Shown: positions 45,736-53,422 of the stretch, piece by piece | Layout: each line of letters starts with the position of its first letter | Numbering within the stretch: position 1 is the first letter of the stretch | From: Frigoriflavimonas asaccharolytica | Lineage (GTDB): Bacteria > Bacteroidota > Bacteroidia > Flavobacteriales > Weeksellaceae | DNA length: 53,422 bases | Direction: 5' to 3' | Assembly (NCBI RefSeq): GCF_013294015.1 | Contig: NZ_JABSNO010000026.1 | Coordinates: forward strand, 1-53,422 | Made by a program: the position numbers and the translations under genes | The notes under the pieces: model-generated | The model's input: only the letters and a program-made list of their open reading frames with translations | Database searches by the model: none | Told to the model about the DNA's origin: nothing

Positions 45736-47871
45736 ATGAAAAGACAGATTATAGTCGCAGCAATTTTCTTTAATTCTGCTTTCGCATTCGCCCAACAATA
45801 CGGTGGCATGTGGATTCCAACAGAAATAAATGAGAAAGAAATGAAATCTCTGGGAATGAAAATTTCCGCAAAAGATATTTGGAGCACAGATAAACCATCC
45901 ATTAAAGATGCGGTGGTTCAATTTAACGGTGGTTGCACAGCCGAAATCATTTCGCCAAAAGGGCTTTTATTGACCAATCACCATTGTGGTTACGGGCAAA
46001 TTCAATCTCACTCTACTGTTGAAAAAGATTATTTAGCAGATGGTTTTTGGGCGAAAAATATGCAAGGCGAATTAACGAATCCAGGTGTTACTGTAGATTT
46101 TATAGTGGATATAAAAGATGTGACCAAGGAAGTTCTAGGAAATACAGCTGGAATGACTGAAGCGGAAATGGCAAACGTTATTAAAAGTAATATTGAGGCT
46201 GTTTCTAAATCCTTTAAAACAGAATCTTACCAAAAAGTGAGTATTAAGCCAGTTTATTATGGCAACAAATATTACGCTTATGTGATAGAAACTTTTAAAG
46301 ATATTCGTTTGGTTGGTGCACCGCCAACATCCATCGGGAAATTTGGATCTGATACAGACAATTGGGTTTGGCCAAGACACACGGGTGATTTCTCTATGTT
46401 TAGAATTTACGCAGACAAAAATAATAAACCCGCAGACTATTCGCCAGATAATGTGCCTTACACGCCAAAACATTTCTTACCGGTTTCTTTGAAGGATAAA
46501 AAAGAAAATGACTTCACATTTATCTACGGTTTTCCAGGTAGAACTACAGAATATTTGCCGTCGATTGCGATTGATAAAGTAATGACAGATACGGATCCTG
46601 CCAGAATTGCGGTAAGAGATGTTGCGCTAAAAACTTTAGATGAAAAAATGCGTGCAGATCCTGCAACAAAAATAAAATACGCGTCTAAATATGCATCTGT
46701 TGCCAACTATTGGAAAAAATGGATTGGCGAAGTGGAAGGTTTGAAAAAATCTGACGCAGTTGGGAAAAAGCTAAAATATGAGCAAATGCTTACAGCTAAA
46801 AATCCTGAGATGAAGGCTACTTTGGCGGAATTGAATCGCTTGTATGAAGCACAATCGCCATACGCTGTAAATAATGCTTACTACGGTGAAGTAACGAGAA
46901 ACGCAGAAACATTGCGATTGGCAAATTACTATATCAACTTTGTGGAAGCTAAAGAAGATGGCAAAATGACTGCAGACATACAAAAAAGATATGTAGACAT
47001 TTTATCTAATTTCTACAAAGATTATGATGGTGAATTAGATGCAAAAGTAACCGCAAAAGTTTTAGCTTTATATCAGCAAAATAATAACGCGAGTTATCTT
47101 CCAGCTAAATTTAATGCATATTCTGATGCGAATAAGAATTTAGCAAGCATGGAAATTTTATCTAAAAAATCCATTATTTCTGGTAGAGGAAAACTAAACG
47201 GAAAAACGGCTTATACAGACCTGGCTGGTATTTTGAATGATCCAAAATTTGTAGCTGAAATAAAGAAAGACCCTTTTTATATTTTAGCAAATGATTTAAA
47301 GAAATCTTACATGACAAATGTGGATGGAAAATACAATGACTACCAAGACAAAATAGATGTGCTACAGAAAACGTACATGGCGCAACTGATGGCTACAGAT
47401 AAGGATAGAAAATTCTTTCCTGATGCCAATTCTACATTACGTGTAGCTTATGGACAAGTAAAAGGTTCTAATCCTAGAGATGCAGTAAATTACGGCTACC
47501 AAACTACTTTATCTGGCGTAATGGAAAAATACGTTCCTGGTGATTATGAATTTGATGTTCCTAAAAAACTAATGGACTTGTATAATGCTAAAGATTATGG
47601 TATTTATAAAGATGCAACCGGTGAAGTTCCAGTAAATTTTACTGCAACCAACCATACAACTGGTGGTAATTCTGGAAGTCCAACATTGGATGCAAAAGGT
47701 AATTTAATTGGATTAAATTTCGATAGACAATGGGAAGGAACGATGAGTGACATTAATTTTGACCCGCGTTTCAGTCGAAATATTATGGTGGATACTAAAT
47801 ACATTCTTTTCATCATAGATAAATATGCCGATAGTAAATGGCTTATTGATGAAATGAAGATTGTGAAGTAG
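45736..47871 (+). CDS. S46-family dipeptidyl-peptidase (DPP7/DPP11)
   Basis: This 711-residue exported serine peptidase has a signal peptide (residues 1-19) followed by YGGMWIPTEI. The catalytic histidine is in LLTNHHCGYGQIQ (residues 82-83) and the nucleophile Ser646 is in TTGGNSGSPTLD. The NFDRQWEGTMSDINFDPRFSRN region near the C-terminus sets the P1 preference; I cannot assign DPP7 or DPP11 with certainty. It removes dipeptides from periplasmic oligopeptides, feeding amino-acid use. The M1 peptidase encoded next door, in convergent orientation, would act in the same process. Confidence 0.93.
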   Translation: MKRQIIVAAIFFNSAFAFAQQYGGMWIPTEINEKEMKSLGMKISAKDIWSTDKPSIKDAVVQFNGGCTAEIISPKGLLLTNHHCGYGQIQSHSTVEKDYLADGFWAKNMQGELTNPGVTVDFIVDIKDVTKEVLGNTAGMTEAEMANVIKSNIEAVSKSFKTESYQKVSIKPVYYGNKYYAYVIETFKDIRLVGAPPTSIGKFGSDTDNWVWPRHTGDFSMFRIYADKNNKPADYSPDNVPYTPKHFLPVSLKDKKENDFTFIYGFPGRTTEYLPSIAIDKVMTDTDPARIAVRDVALKTLDEKMRADPATKIKYASKYASVANYWKKWIGEVEGLKKSDAVGKKLKYEQMLTAKNPEMKATLAELNRLYEAQSPYAVNNAYYGEVTRNAETLRLANYYINFVEAKEDGKMTADIQKRYVDILSNFYKDYDGELDAKVTAKVLALYQQNNNASYLPAKFNAYSDANKNLASMEILSKKSIISGRGKLNGKTAYTDLAGILNDPKFVAEIKKDPFYILANDLKKSYMTNVDGKYNDYQDKIDVLQKTYMAQLMATDKDRKFFPDANSTLRVAYGQVKGSNPRDAVNYGYQTTLSGVMEKYVPGDYEFDVPKKLMDLYNAKDYGIYKDATGEVPVNFTATNHTTGGNSGSPTLDAKGNLIGLNFDRQWEGTMSDINFDPRFSRNIMVDTKYILFIIDKYADSKWLIDEMKIVK

Positions 47872-47985
47872 TAATGCGTGTAGAGGCGCACTCTATGAGA
47901 AAAAAAACACTTATTTAAATGCGTCTTTTCACTATAGATTGACAGAATGCGCTTTGAGGCGCAATCTTACAATAATGAAAGCAAC

Positions 47986-48021
47986 AAAAAAAAGAGGAAA
48001 CCAAATCGGTTTCCTCTTTTT
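47986..48021. terminator. Bidirectional terminator between the S46 and M1 peptidase genes
   Basis: GAGGAAACC pairs with GGTTTCCTC around AAATC, with A-run before and T-run after. Serves both convergent genes. Confidence 0.88.
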
Positions 48022-48041
48022 ATTTTGAAATGTCTAAAATA

Positions 48042-50414
48042 TTATTTTGTTTTTCCAGCTGCTTGCATTGGGTTTATAGTTCCTTTACTTGCACCTCTAC
48101 TCACTTCTCCATTTTTTTGTTTAAATACTTGAAATTTAGAAGCTGGTTCAGAAGTTCCTCCCCAGAAATTATTTGTAGTATCAATATCCGCAGTTTCTTT
48201 CATTGGATCTAATTGTACGGAAACTAATTTCTTGTCGAAATAATAGGTTTTGGAAACTTGTTTTTCATTTTTTCTCCAGATTTGAGCCGGTATTTTATCC
48301 GTTTTTTTGCTGCCATCTTCGAAGGTAAATTCTAAAATGATTGGCATTACCAAACCACCTTTATTCTCAAAATCTAATTGATAGGCTTTGATGTTTTTTA
48401 AACTTTCCTCGTCTTTTTTGCTTGCTTTCTCAAAATTATCTACGGTGATAGATTTTTTGATAGTGGTATCTACTTTTTCTAAACCACGATTGTATCTCCA
48501 ATAGAAATCTTGAGTTTCTTTATCTTTATCTGTGTAGAACGTAATATTTTTGTCGGCTTTGTTTCTAACTTTAGAAATATCTGTAAAATCGTTTTTCAGC
48601 GGTTTATCTACTGTATAGCTTATTTCTCTAGGTTTTGGATCTGTATTAAAATCTGCTTCGGCGATACTCACTTTCGTTAAAGCAATATCTACAGGATCTG
48701 TTCCGTAGAACCAACCTCTCCAAAACCAATCTAAATTTTCTCCACTTGCATCATTCATTGTGCGGAAAAAATCTGCAGGTTCTGGATGTTTAAATGCCCA
48801 TCTTTTGCTATAAGTTTTGAAAGCTTTATCAAAAAGTTCTCTTCCCATTATGGTTTCTCTCAAAATGTTTAAGCCTGTTGCAGGTTTAGAATAAGCATTT
48901 GGTCCAAATAGATTGATGTTTTCAGAATTCGTCATTATTGGTTCCAATTGATCTTTTGGCAATTTCATATAATCTACGATGGTATGAGCTGGCCCTCTTT
49001 TGCTTGGGAAATTTGGATCCCAAAGTTCTTCGGCTAGATATTCTACGAAAGTATTCAAACCTTCATCCATCCAAGACCATTGTCTTTCGTCTGAATTGAT
49101 GATCATTGGAAAATAATTGTGCCCAACTTCGTGAATGATAACGCCTAACATTCCGTTTTTTGTAGCTTCAGAATAGGTTCCATCTTTTTCTGTTCTTCCA
49201 TAATTAAAGCAAATCATCGGATATTCCATTCCATTTGCAGCTTCTACAGACTGTGCAACTGGATAAGGATAGGGAATTGTGAAATCTGAATAGGTTTGTA
49301 TGGTATGTACAATAGCTTTTGTAGAATATTTTCTGTACAAACCATAGGCTTCTTTTGGATAGAAACTCATCGCCATTACTTTCTGCTTATTTTCTGGAAT
49401 TACGGTTTGCATTCCGTCCCAAACGTACTTTCTAGAAGATGTCCAGGCGAAATCTCTCACATTTTTGGCATCATAAACCCAGGTTTTCCTTTCTTTAGAT
49501 TTATTCTTTTCAGATTTTTTTGCCTCTTCAAGTGTTACAATTTCCACGGGTTCTTTAGAAGATTCTGAGCTTTTGTATCTGGCAAATTGTGCAGGCGTCA
49601 AAACCGACTGATAATTTACATTTTCTCCTGTAGAACCTACAATATGATCTGCAGGTACATTCATACTTACCTTAAAATCTCCAAAAACCAAAGCAAATTC
49701 GCCTCTTCCGGTAAATTGATTGTTTTGCCAACCTTTGAAATCGCTATAAACACACATTCTAGGATACCATTGCGTCATCGTGAAAATATGATTACCATCT
49801 TCTGGAAAAAATTCATAACCGCCACGTCCACCTTGCTTCATTCTATTAGGAATATTGTAGTTCCAATCTATTTTAAAGGTAATTTTCTCGCCAGATTTCA
49901 ATATTTGTGGCAAATCTATGCGCATCATTGTTTTATTGATGATGTACGGTAAAGCTTTACCATTTGCATCTACAATTTTTTCTATTTTCACACCAAATCC
50001 ATTGTCTTTTTCAGGCAAATCGGTTGTTTTCAATCTATCTGTTGTGCTAGAATTTGGCAAAGATGAAGGAGATTGATAATTGGCATCTTTTACATTAGAT
50101 TGCTGATTTTCATCCAATTGCATCCAAAGATATTCTAAATCATCCGGAGAATTGTTGTGATAAGTAATCGTTTCTGATCCTTTTAAATTAAGTTTATCTT
50201 CATCCAAATAAGCATTGATGTTGTAATCTGCTTTTTGTTGCCAGTATTGATGTCCAGGTGCACCAGAAGCTGTTCTATACACATTTGGTGTAGGAAGAAT
50301 TGTGCCAAGCATTTCAAATTTGTTTCCGTGATTACTTTCCGGATTGTTTTGAATATTTTGTGCAAATGCAATGGAAGAAACCATTAACGAAAGTAATGAT
50401 AATTTGATTTTCAT
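48042..50414 (-). CDS. M1-family zinc aminopeptidase, exported
   Basis: The protein has 790 residues with a signal peptide (residues 1-18). An N-terminal beta-domain is followed by the gluzincin catalytic domain. The zinc site is VIIHEVGHNYFPM (His428, Glu429, His432) with Glu451 in WMDEGLNTF, the exact HExxH-x18-E spacing. The usual GAMEN exopeptidase motif appears in modified form as AANGMEYPMI. The remaining C-terminal region is large and ends KGTINPMQAAGKTK. It probably trims peptides in the periplasm or at the surface. It ends in a terminator shared with the S46 gene. Confidence 0.9.
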   Translation of the reverse strand: MKIKLSLLSLMVSSIAFAQNIQNNPESNHGNKFEMLGTILPTPNVYRTASGAPGHQYWQQKADYNINAYLDEDKLNLKGSETITYHNNSPDDLEYLWMQLDENQQSNVKDANYQSPSSLPNSSTTDRLKTTDLPEKDNGFGVKIEKIVDANGKALPYIINKTMMRIDLPQILKSGEKITFKIDWNYNIPNRMKQGGRGGYEFFPEDGNHIFTMTQWYPRMCVYSDFKGWQNNQFTGRGEFALVFGDFKVSMNVPADHIVGSTGENVNYQSVLTPAQFARYKSSESSKEPVEIVTLEEAKKSEKNKSKERKTWVYDAKNVRDFAWTSSRKYVWDGMQTVIPENKQKVMAMSFYPKEAYGLYRKYSTKAIVHTIQTYSDFTIPYPYPVAQSVEAANGMEYPMICFNYGRTEKDGTYSEATKNGMLGVIIHEVGHNYFPMIINSDERQWSWMDEGLNTFVEYLAEELWDPNFPSKRGPAHTIVDYMKLPKDQLEPIMTNSENINLFGPNAYSKPATGLNILRETIMGRELFDKAFKTYSKRWAFKHPEPADFFRTMNDASGENLDWFWRGWFYGTDPVDIALTKVSIAEADFNTDPKPREISYTVDKPLKNDFTDISKVRNKADKNITFYTDKDKETQDFYWRYNRGLEKVDTTIKKSITVDNFEKASKKDEESLKNIKAYQLDFENKGGLVMPIILEFTFEDGSKKTDKIPAQIWRKNEKQVSKTYYFDKKLVSVQLDPMKETADIDTTNNFWGGTSEPASKFQVFKQKNGEVSRGASKGTINPMQAAGKTK

Positions 50415-50480
50415 AAAATAAAGTTAATTAATAATAAAAGGTTCCCAAATTTACAGAAAATAACGCAGAGAAATATTAAT

Positions 50481-51059
50481 TTAAAAATAAAATCTCATCC
50501 ACATCATGTAAATTGCGATGATTAAAACAAAAGTAGACACAAAAAGGACGACGCTTTTTTTTGTGATGCTAGTAAATTTAATAATAAGCTCTAAAATCAA
50601 CAGAATAAAAAATATTACCATTATTTGTGCAAATTCTATCCCTACATTGAAACCGAGCAAGGGTAAAAACAAATCTTGCTCATTAGATATCATTATTTTC
50701 AATGTATTTGCAAAACCTAAACCGTGGATTAACCCAAAAAATAAGGCAAATATATATTGGTAAATTATTTCTTTTTTTGGCTTATCAACTAAAACAAAAT
50801 TTGAAATAGCTGTAATTGCAATTGTGCAAGGAATTAAAAATTCTACCAATTTGCTATTGATCTGCAATAAATTTAAAGTACTAAATATCAAAGTAATAGA
50901 ATGTCCTATGGTGAAAGCTGTGATTAATACCATCAATTTTTTATAATCTTTTAAGCTGAAAACAACTCCTAAAATTAATATAAAAAGCAAATGATCTAGG
51001 GCAAAATCTGTAATGATGTGCTCCCAACCTAATTGAAAATAAAATAAAAAATCCTGCAT
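50481..51059 (-). CDS. HupE/UreJ-like membrane protein
   Basis: This 192-residue protein has six or seven hydrophobic segments. The conserved HupE/UreJ features are GWEHIITDFALDHLLFIL near the start (with His and Asp), FTIGHSITL, and LIHGLGFAN with another His. Members near hydrogenases or ureases are thought to carry nickel or cobalt; many Bacteroidota copies have no such neighbours, as here. A DUF6702 gene, a frequent companion, lies just across the toxin-antitoxin genes at 51650. Transport of a divalent metal is plausible but unproven. Confidence 0.75.
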   Translation of the reverse strand: MQDFLFYFQLGWEHIITDFALDHLLFILILGVVFSLKDYKKLMVLITAFTIGHSITLIFSTLNLLQINSKLVEFLIPCTIAITAISNFVLVDKPKKEIIYQYIFALFFGLIHGLGFANTLKIMISNEQDLFLPLLGFNVGIEFAQIMVIFFILLILELIIKFTSITKKSVVLFVSTFVLIIAIYMMWMRFYF

Positions 51060-51102
51060 TTTTGGTTAAATTTTTGAATGCACTATTTTACGAAAAATAA
51101 TT

Positions 51103-51110
51103 TAACTTTG
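51103..51110 (+). promoter_or_regulatory. -7 box of the toxin-antitoxin operon
   Basis: TAACTTTG matches TAnnTTTG, 16 nt before the antitoxin ATG (51127). Confidence 0.5.
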
Positions 51111-51126
51111 TATAAAATCACTCCAA

Positions 51127-51375
51127 ATGAATATTACGATTGAGATAGAAAATAAAGAAGATTTTCCTTTTATTAAAAAACTAATAGAAAATTTAAAAGG
51201 TGTGAAGATTTTAGAGAAAAATATAGAAACCGTAGAAGACGTAGAAATGCCTGATGAATTTTTTGATGCATTGAGTGACTATGCAGATTCCTTGAAAGAT
51301 GAAGATTGTATATCACATGATGAATTTTTAAAATTTATAAAAGAAGAACGATGCAAGTTATCTACAGTGAAATAG
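51127..51375 (+). CDS. Putative antitoxin of a type II toxin-antitoxin pair
   Basis: This 82-residue, strongly acidic protein has a beta-strand start (MNITIEIENKEDF), a middle region KNIETVEDVEMPDEFF, and a helical C-terminus rich in Asp and Glu. No DNA-binding domain is recognisable. Its end overlaps the next gene by 25 nt, which is typical of antitoxin-toxin operons, and its size and acidity fit a neutralising partner for the basic RelE/ParE-like protein. The assignment rests on this pairing. Confidence 0.65.
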   Translation: MNITIEIENKEDFPFIKKLIENLKGVKILEKNIETVEDVEMPDEFFDALSDYADSLKDEDCISHDEFLKFIKEERCKLSTVK

Positions 51376-51653
51376 CAAAATCATCGTTAAAAGAAAATAT
51401 CAAATTTCTAAAAAGACTTTGGACACCCTTTGAATTAGATATATTTTTATCTGATATTGAAATCGTTTTGAAAAATTTGAAAAATGGAAATTTCCAACAC
51501 TATAAAATTGAAAAGAAAAATATTTGTTCTGTTTTAATCGGAAAACGACATGTAAAAATGTACTTTCGAAAAGAAAGTGAAGAACTGATTCGAGTATTGC
51601 TTTTCTTTGAAATGAGGCAGGACCCAAAAAAGATTGCTCAATTATTAAAATGA
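51351..51653 (+). CDS. RelE/ParE-like toxin
   Basis: This 100-residue basic protein has the RelE/ParE order: VIYSEIAKSSLKENIKFLKR (two N-terminal helices), then the beta-sheet KIEKKNICSVLIGKRHVKMYFRKESEELIRVLLFFEMRQDPKK, ending in FFEMRQDPKKI where ParE proteins usually have a short conserved F-x-x-R-Q-x-P. Such toxins cut mRNA at the ribosome or poison gyrase; which one is not clear. It begins inside the antitoxin gene and ends 4 nt past the start of the DUF6702 gene, so this pair is packed tightly between two housekeeping-like genes. Confidence 0.75.
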   Translation: MQVIYSEIAKSSLKENIKFLKRLWTPFELDIFLSDIEIVLKNLKNGNFQHYKIEKKNICSVLIGKRHVKMYFRKESEELIRVLLFFEMRQDPKKIAQLLK

Positions 51654-52150
51654 AAAAACTATCCTTACTACTAATTCTATTCCTCACAATAACCTCTTTC
51701 ACCAAAGAAGTTCATCCTTTCCATGTAGGTTCTGTGGAATTTAATTTTAATAAAAAATCCCAGACTTTTGAGATTTCTGAAAAATTTTTTATTGATGATT
51801 TAGAGAATGCTGTGAATAAAGGCAACTCAAAAATCGTTCGCTTTCAAGATGCGAAATTTAAAAATGAAATGAATGAAGCTCTGAAAAATTATGCTTTGAA
51901 AAATGTAAAATTAAAAGCAGATGGTAAAATTTTAAAACTAAATTACATCGGCTATCAAGAAGAAAATGAAAGCGTAAACATCTTTTTAGAATCGGAAAAA
52001 ATCACCAATCCATCTAAAATAGAAACTGCGGTTAGCATGCTTTACAATCTGTATGATGATCAGATGAACATTATTCATCTTGTGCTAAATGGGACTAGAA
52101 AAAGCCAAAAACTTACCTATCCAGATCAATATTTCAAGAATCAATTCTAG
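51650..52150 (+). CDS. DUF6702-like exported protein
   Basis: This 166-residue protein has a signal peptide (residues 1-18) followed by KEVHPFHVGSVEFNFN, the hallmark opening of DUF6702 as I recall it. The rest is beta-strand rich with a late helix. Family members are usually encoded next to HupE/UreJ-like or M1 peptidase genes in Bacteroidota, and the local order fits that with the toxin-antitoxin pair inserted between. Its function is unknown. The start overlaps the toxin stop by 4 nt (ATGA), and its 3' end overlaps the convergent ACP phosphodiesterase gene by 17 nt. Confidence 0.75.
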   Translation: MKKLSLLLILFLTITSFTKEVHPFHVGSVEFNFNKKSQTFEISEKFFIDDLENAVNKGNSKIVRFQDAKFKNEMNEALKNYALKNVKLKADGKILKLNYIGYQEENESVNIFLESEKITNPSKIETAVSMLYNLYDDQMNIIHLVLNGTRKSQKLTYPDQYFKNQF

Positions 52151-52721
52151 GAAATTGAGCGTTGATAGATTTTGCAAAAGCCAAAAGTTCTGGGAAAAAC
52201 ACATCAAAACAATCTTGCAGCAGAGGTTTATTTGTCAAAAAAACATCATAAACCAGAAGGTCTTTTTCTAAATATTTTGCTTTATTTAAGACATTTTGCA
52301 TAGAATATTTTATGCCAAAATCTGCTCTATAATTGCACAGCCAATTGTCTTTTTCCATGCCGTTCAGCATTTTTAATAATCTTTCTGGCAAAATATGTTC
52401 ATAATTTCGCAAAGCCTTATACACATTCAAAGCATGCCTGTTCAAGGCTTCTTCTGATAGAGAATTTGCCAAAAAGTAATCCATAGAAACATCTACAAAA
52501 GCACCAGAATACAATCTTACTAAAGGACTAAAAATCTTCTTTGCTTCCGAAATTGCAGGATGAGCATCCGTAAAGGTATCAATTTCACGGTGCAAAACGA
52601 TGCCTTGCTGCAGCTTTTCATCGTAGGAAAATCGGTCTTTATTGGGAATAAAATCTTCTAAAAATTGCCCCACAATTTGTTCGTCAGAAAAATTAAGATA
52701 AGAATGTGCGAGGTAATTCAT
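52134..52721 (-). CDS. Acyl carrier protein phosphodiesterase
   Basis: This 195-residue all-helical protein opens with MNYLAHSYLNF. Conserved histidine and aspartate motifs follow: GQFLEDFIPNKD, IVLHREIDTFTDAHP and VDVSMDYFLA, the HD-like metal sites of the AcpH family. The enzyme removes the 4'-phosphopantetheine arm from acyl carrier protein. The start overlaps the VanW-like gene upstream by 4 nt (ATGA), so the two are translationally coupled. Its 3' end overlaps the convergent DUF6702 gene. Confidence 0.85.
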   Translation of the reverse strand: MNYLAHSYLNFSDEQIVGQFLEDFIPNKDRFSYDEKLQQGIVLHREIDTFTDAHPAISEAKKIFSPLVRLYSGAFVDVSMDYFLANSLSEEALNRHALNVYKALRNYEHILPERLLKMLNGMEKDNWLCNYRADFGIKYSMQNVLNKAKYLEKDLLVYDVFLTNKPLLQDCFDVFFPELLAFAKSINAQFPRIDS

Positions 52722-53302
52722 AGTCGTTTATAATAATTTTTAAATAATAATTCGTCATCAACTAAAGTTTGTACTTCTACTCCATTTTCAACAATGTGAT
52801 AATCAAATTTTACTTCATTTATGTGAATTTTATCTTCGGAAAAAGCACTCAATTTAATTTCATCTTCCGAAATTTCACTTTTAAATTGTATCGGAAAATC
52901 ATAAATATTTTGAAATTGAAGATCTTTGTACCCAAAAACCACGGTAGCATATGCTCCTAAAGGTGTAAATCTTTCGTGCTCCTCATAAATATCTAAAGAA
53001 TGAGCATGTCTTTCGATAATTTTAAAACCCGTTTGCAAAGCTAAATGATATAAAATAGATGAGAACTGACAAATGCCGCCACCAAAATCATCAGAAACTT
53101 TTCCATCGATTAAATTTCTGCCTTTTTTGAAACCATTTTTGTCATTCGGTTTTCCTATTAATTTCCAAAAAGAAAAAACTTCGTTTGGTTTTATGATTAA
53201 ATTATTTACTTTTTCTCCAACCAATTTTAAATTATGAATTTTATTCTCCAAAAAAAGTCCTTTTTTAATGGGCTGAATTAATTTAAACTGACAAATTCCC
53301 AA
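52718..53302 (-). CDS. VanW-family protein, start uncertain
   Basis: This protein of about 194 residues matches the VanW core: ENKIHNLKLVGEKVNNL, IIKPNEVFSFWKLIG, RNLIDGKVSDDFGGGICQFSS, and FKIIERHAHSLD with RFTPLGAYATVVFGYKDL. Family members were first seen in vancomycin-resistance clusters but are widespread with unknown, probably cell-wall, roles. No ATG is available: TTG 53302 is the first start, while family-like sequence (NYAKNYSEEDLG) continues upstream in frame as far as a stop near 53344. A frameshift or an unusual start is possible. It overlaps the ACP phosphodiesterase gene downstream by 4 nt. Confidence 0.75.
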   Translation of the reverse strand: MGICQFKLIQPIKKGLFLENKIHNLKLVGEKVNNLIIKPNEVFSFWKLIGKPNDKNGFKKGRNLIDGKVSDDFGGGICQFSSILYHLALQTGFKIIERHAHSLDIYEEHERFTPLGAYATVVFGYKDLQFQNIYDFPIQFKSEISEDEIKLSAFSEDKIHINEVKFDYHIVENGVEVQTLVDDELLFKNYYKRL

Positions 53303-53334
53303 ATCTTCTTCGGAATAATTTTTAGCATAATTAG

Positions 53335-53422
53335 TCAGCGCTTAAAAACACTATGATTTTCAATTTCTAAAATTTTAATATTGATATTTTCTGGAATTTT
53401 TGATTCCAAGTTAAAGTTATCA
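53335..53422 (-). CDS. 3' end of a gene entering from the right edge
   Basis: An open frame from the window edge to a TGA at 53335, about 28 residues ending IENHSVFKR. It is not in frame with the VanW-like gene and ends 32 nt before its first start. It could be the end of the preceding gene in a minus-strand operon, or the displaced N-terminus of the VanW-like gene; the fragment is too short to tell. Confidence 0.35.
   Translation of the reverse strand, partial: DNFNLESKIPENINIKILEIENHSVFKR

Noticed and set aside
47875-47967. Two GAGGCGCA-containing segments after the S46 gene
   Set aside because: A 20-nt near-repeat occurs twice (near 47875 and 47948) with mismatches; too short and imperfect to call an element without genome-wide comparison.

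Overview
The window looks like chromosome from a low-GC member of the Bacteroidota, class Flavobacteriia, most likely the Chryseobacterium/Weeksellaceae group. This rests on a SusC/SusD pair, an S46 dipeptidyl-peptidase, MiaE, DUF6660/DUF6702-type proteins and repeated TAnnTTTG -7 boxes typical of Bacteroidota sigma factors. It is an inference from gene content; no rRNA or tRNA gene was seen.

Layout. 1-2766 (minus): two tandem orphan RHS C-terminal tips. The first is broken by a short repeat-derived insertion; the second carries a zincin-like toxin domain and overlaps a probable exported immunity protein. 2909-5391: a HAD dehalogenase, an AhpD-like protein and a DoxX protein behind a TetR repressor, with two matching operator palindromes. 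5505-9072: a five-gene arsenic operon (arsR, DUF6428, thioredoxin-type arsC, ACR3 pump, ArsO-like flavoprotein). 9370-13525 (plus): a small exported protein, a SulP-type transporter, a beta-carbonic anhydrase and NhaA, which read as bicarbonate supply and pH/sodium balance. 13530-20004: argS and a SusC/SusD uptake pair. 20134-22635: rnhB and yidC, convergent. 22842-26021: the most unusual part. A truncated copy of the dus gene start, with its own promoter box, lies 2,187 bp upstream of the intact dus. Between them sits an AT-rich three-gene cassette of envelope proteins, including a papain-fold lipoprotein. 26232-33344: ALDH16-type double aldehyde dehydrogenase, ATP-grasp protein, deoC, an endonuclease/phosphatase-family protein and a FAD oxidoreductase. 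33549-40984: glycosyltransferase, miaE, a Bro-N protein, prmA, a frameshifted amtB and ligA. 41071-45376: a metal locus (DUF6660, TonB receptor, P1B-ATPase). 45736-53422: S46 and M1 peptidases, HupE/UreJ-like protein, an overlapping toxin-antitoxin pair, DUF6702, ACP phosphodiesterase and a VanW-family gene.

Between genes there are three copies of a GCGCC-ended dispersed repeat, a shared CTTG-rich repeat that has also become coding sequence inside the ALDH linker, a long inverted repeat, and several strong hairpin terminators. Several genes have a TAnnTTTG box only 4-6 nt before the start codon, which implies leaderless or nearly leaderless mRNAs.

All functions are read from sequence motifs and known family features; nothing was searched or computed beyond reading.
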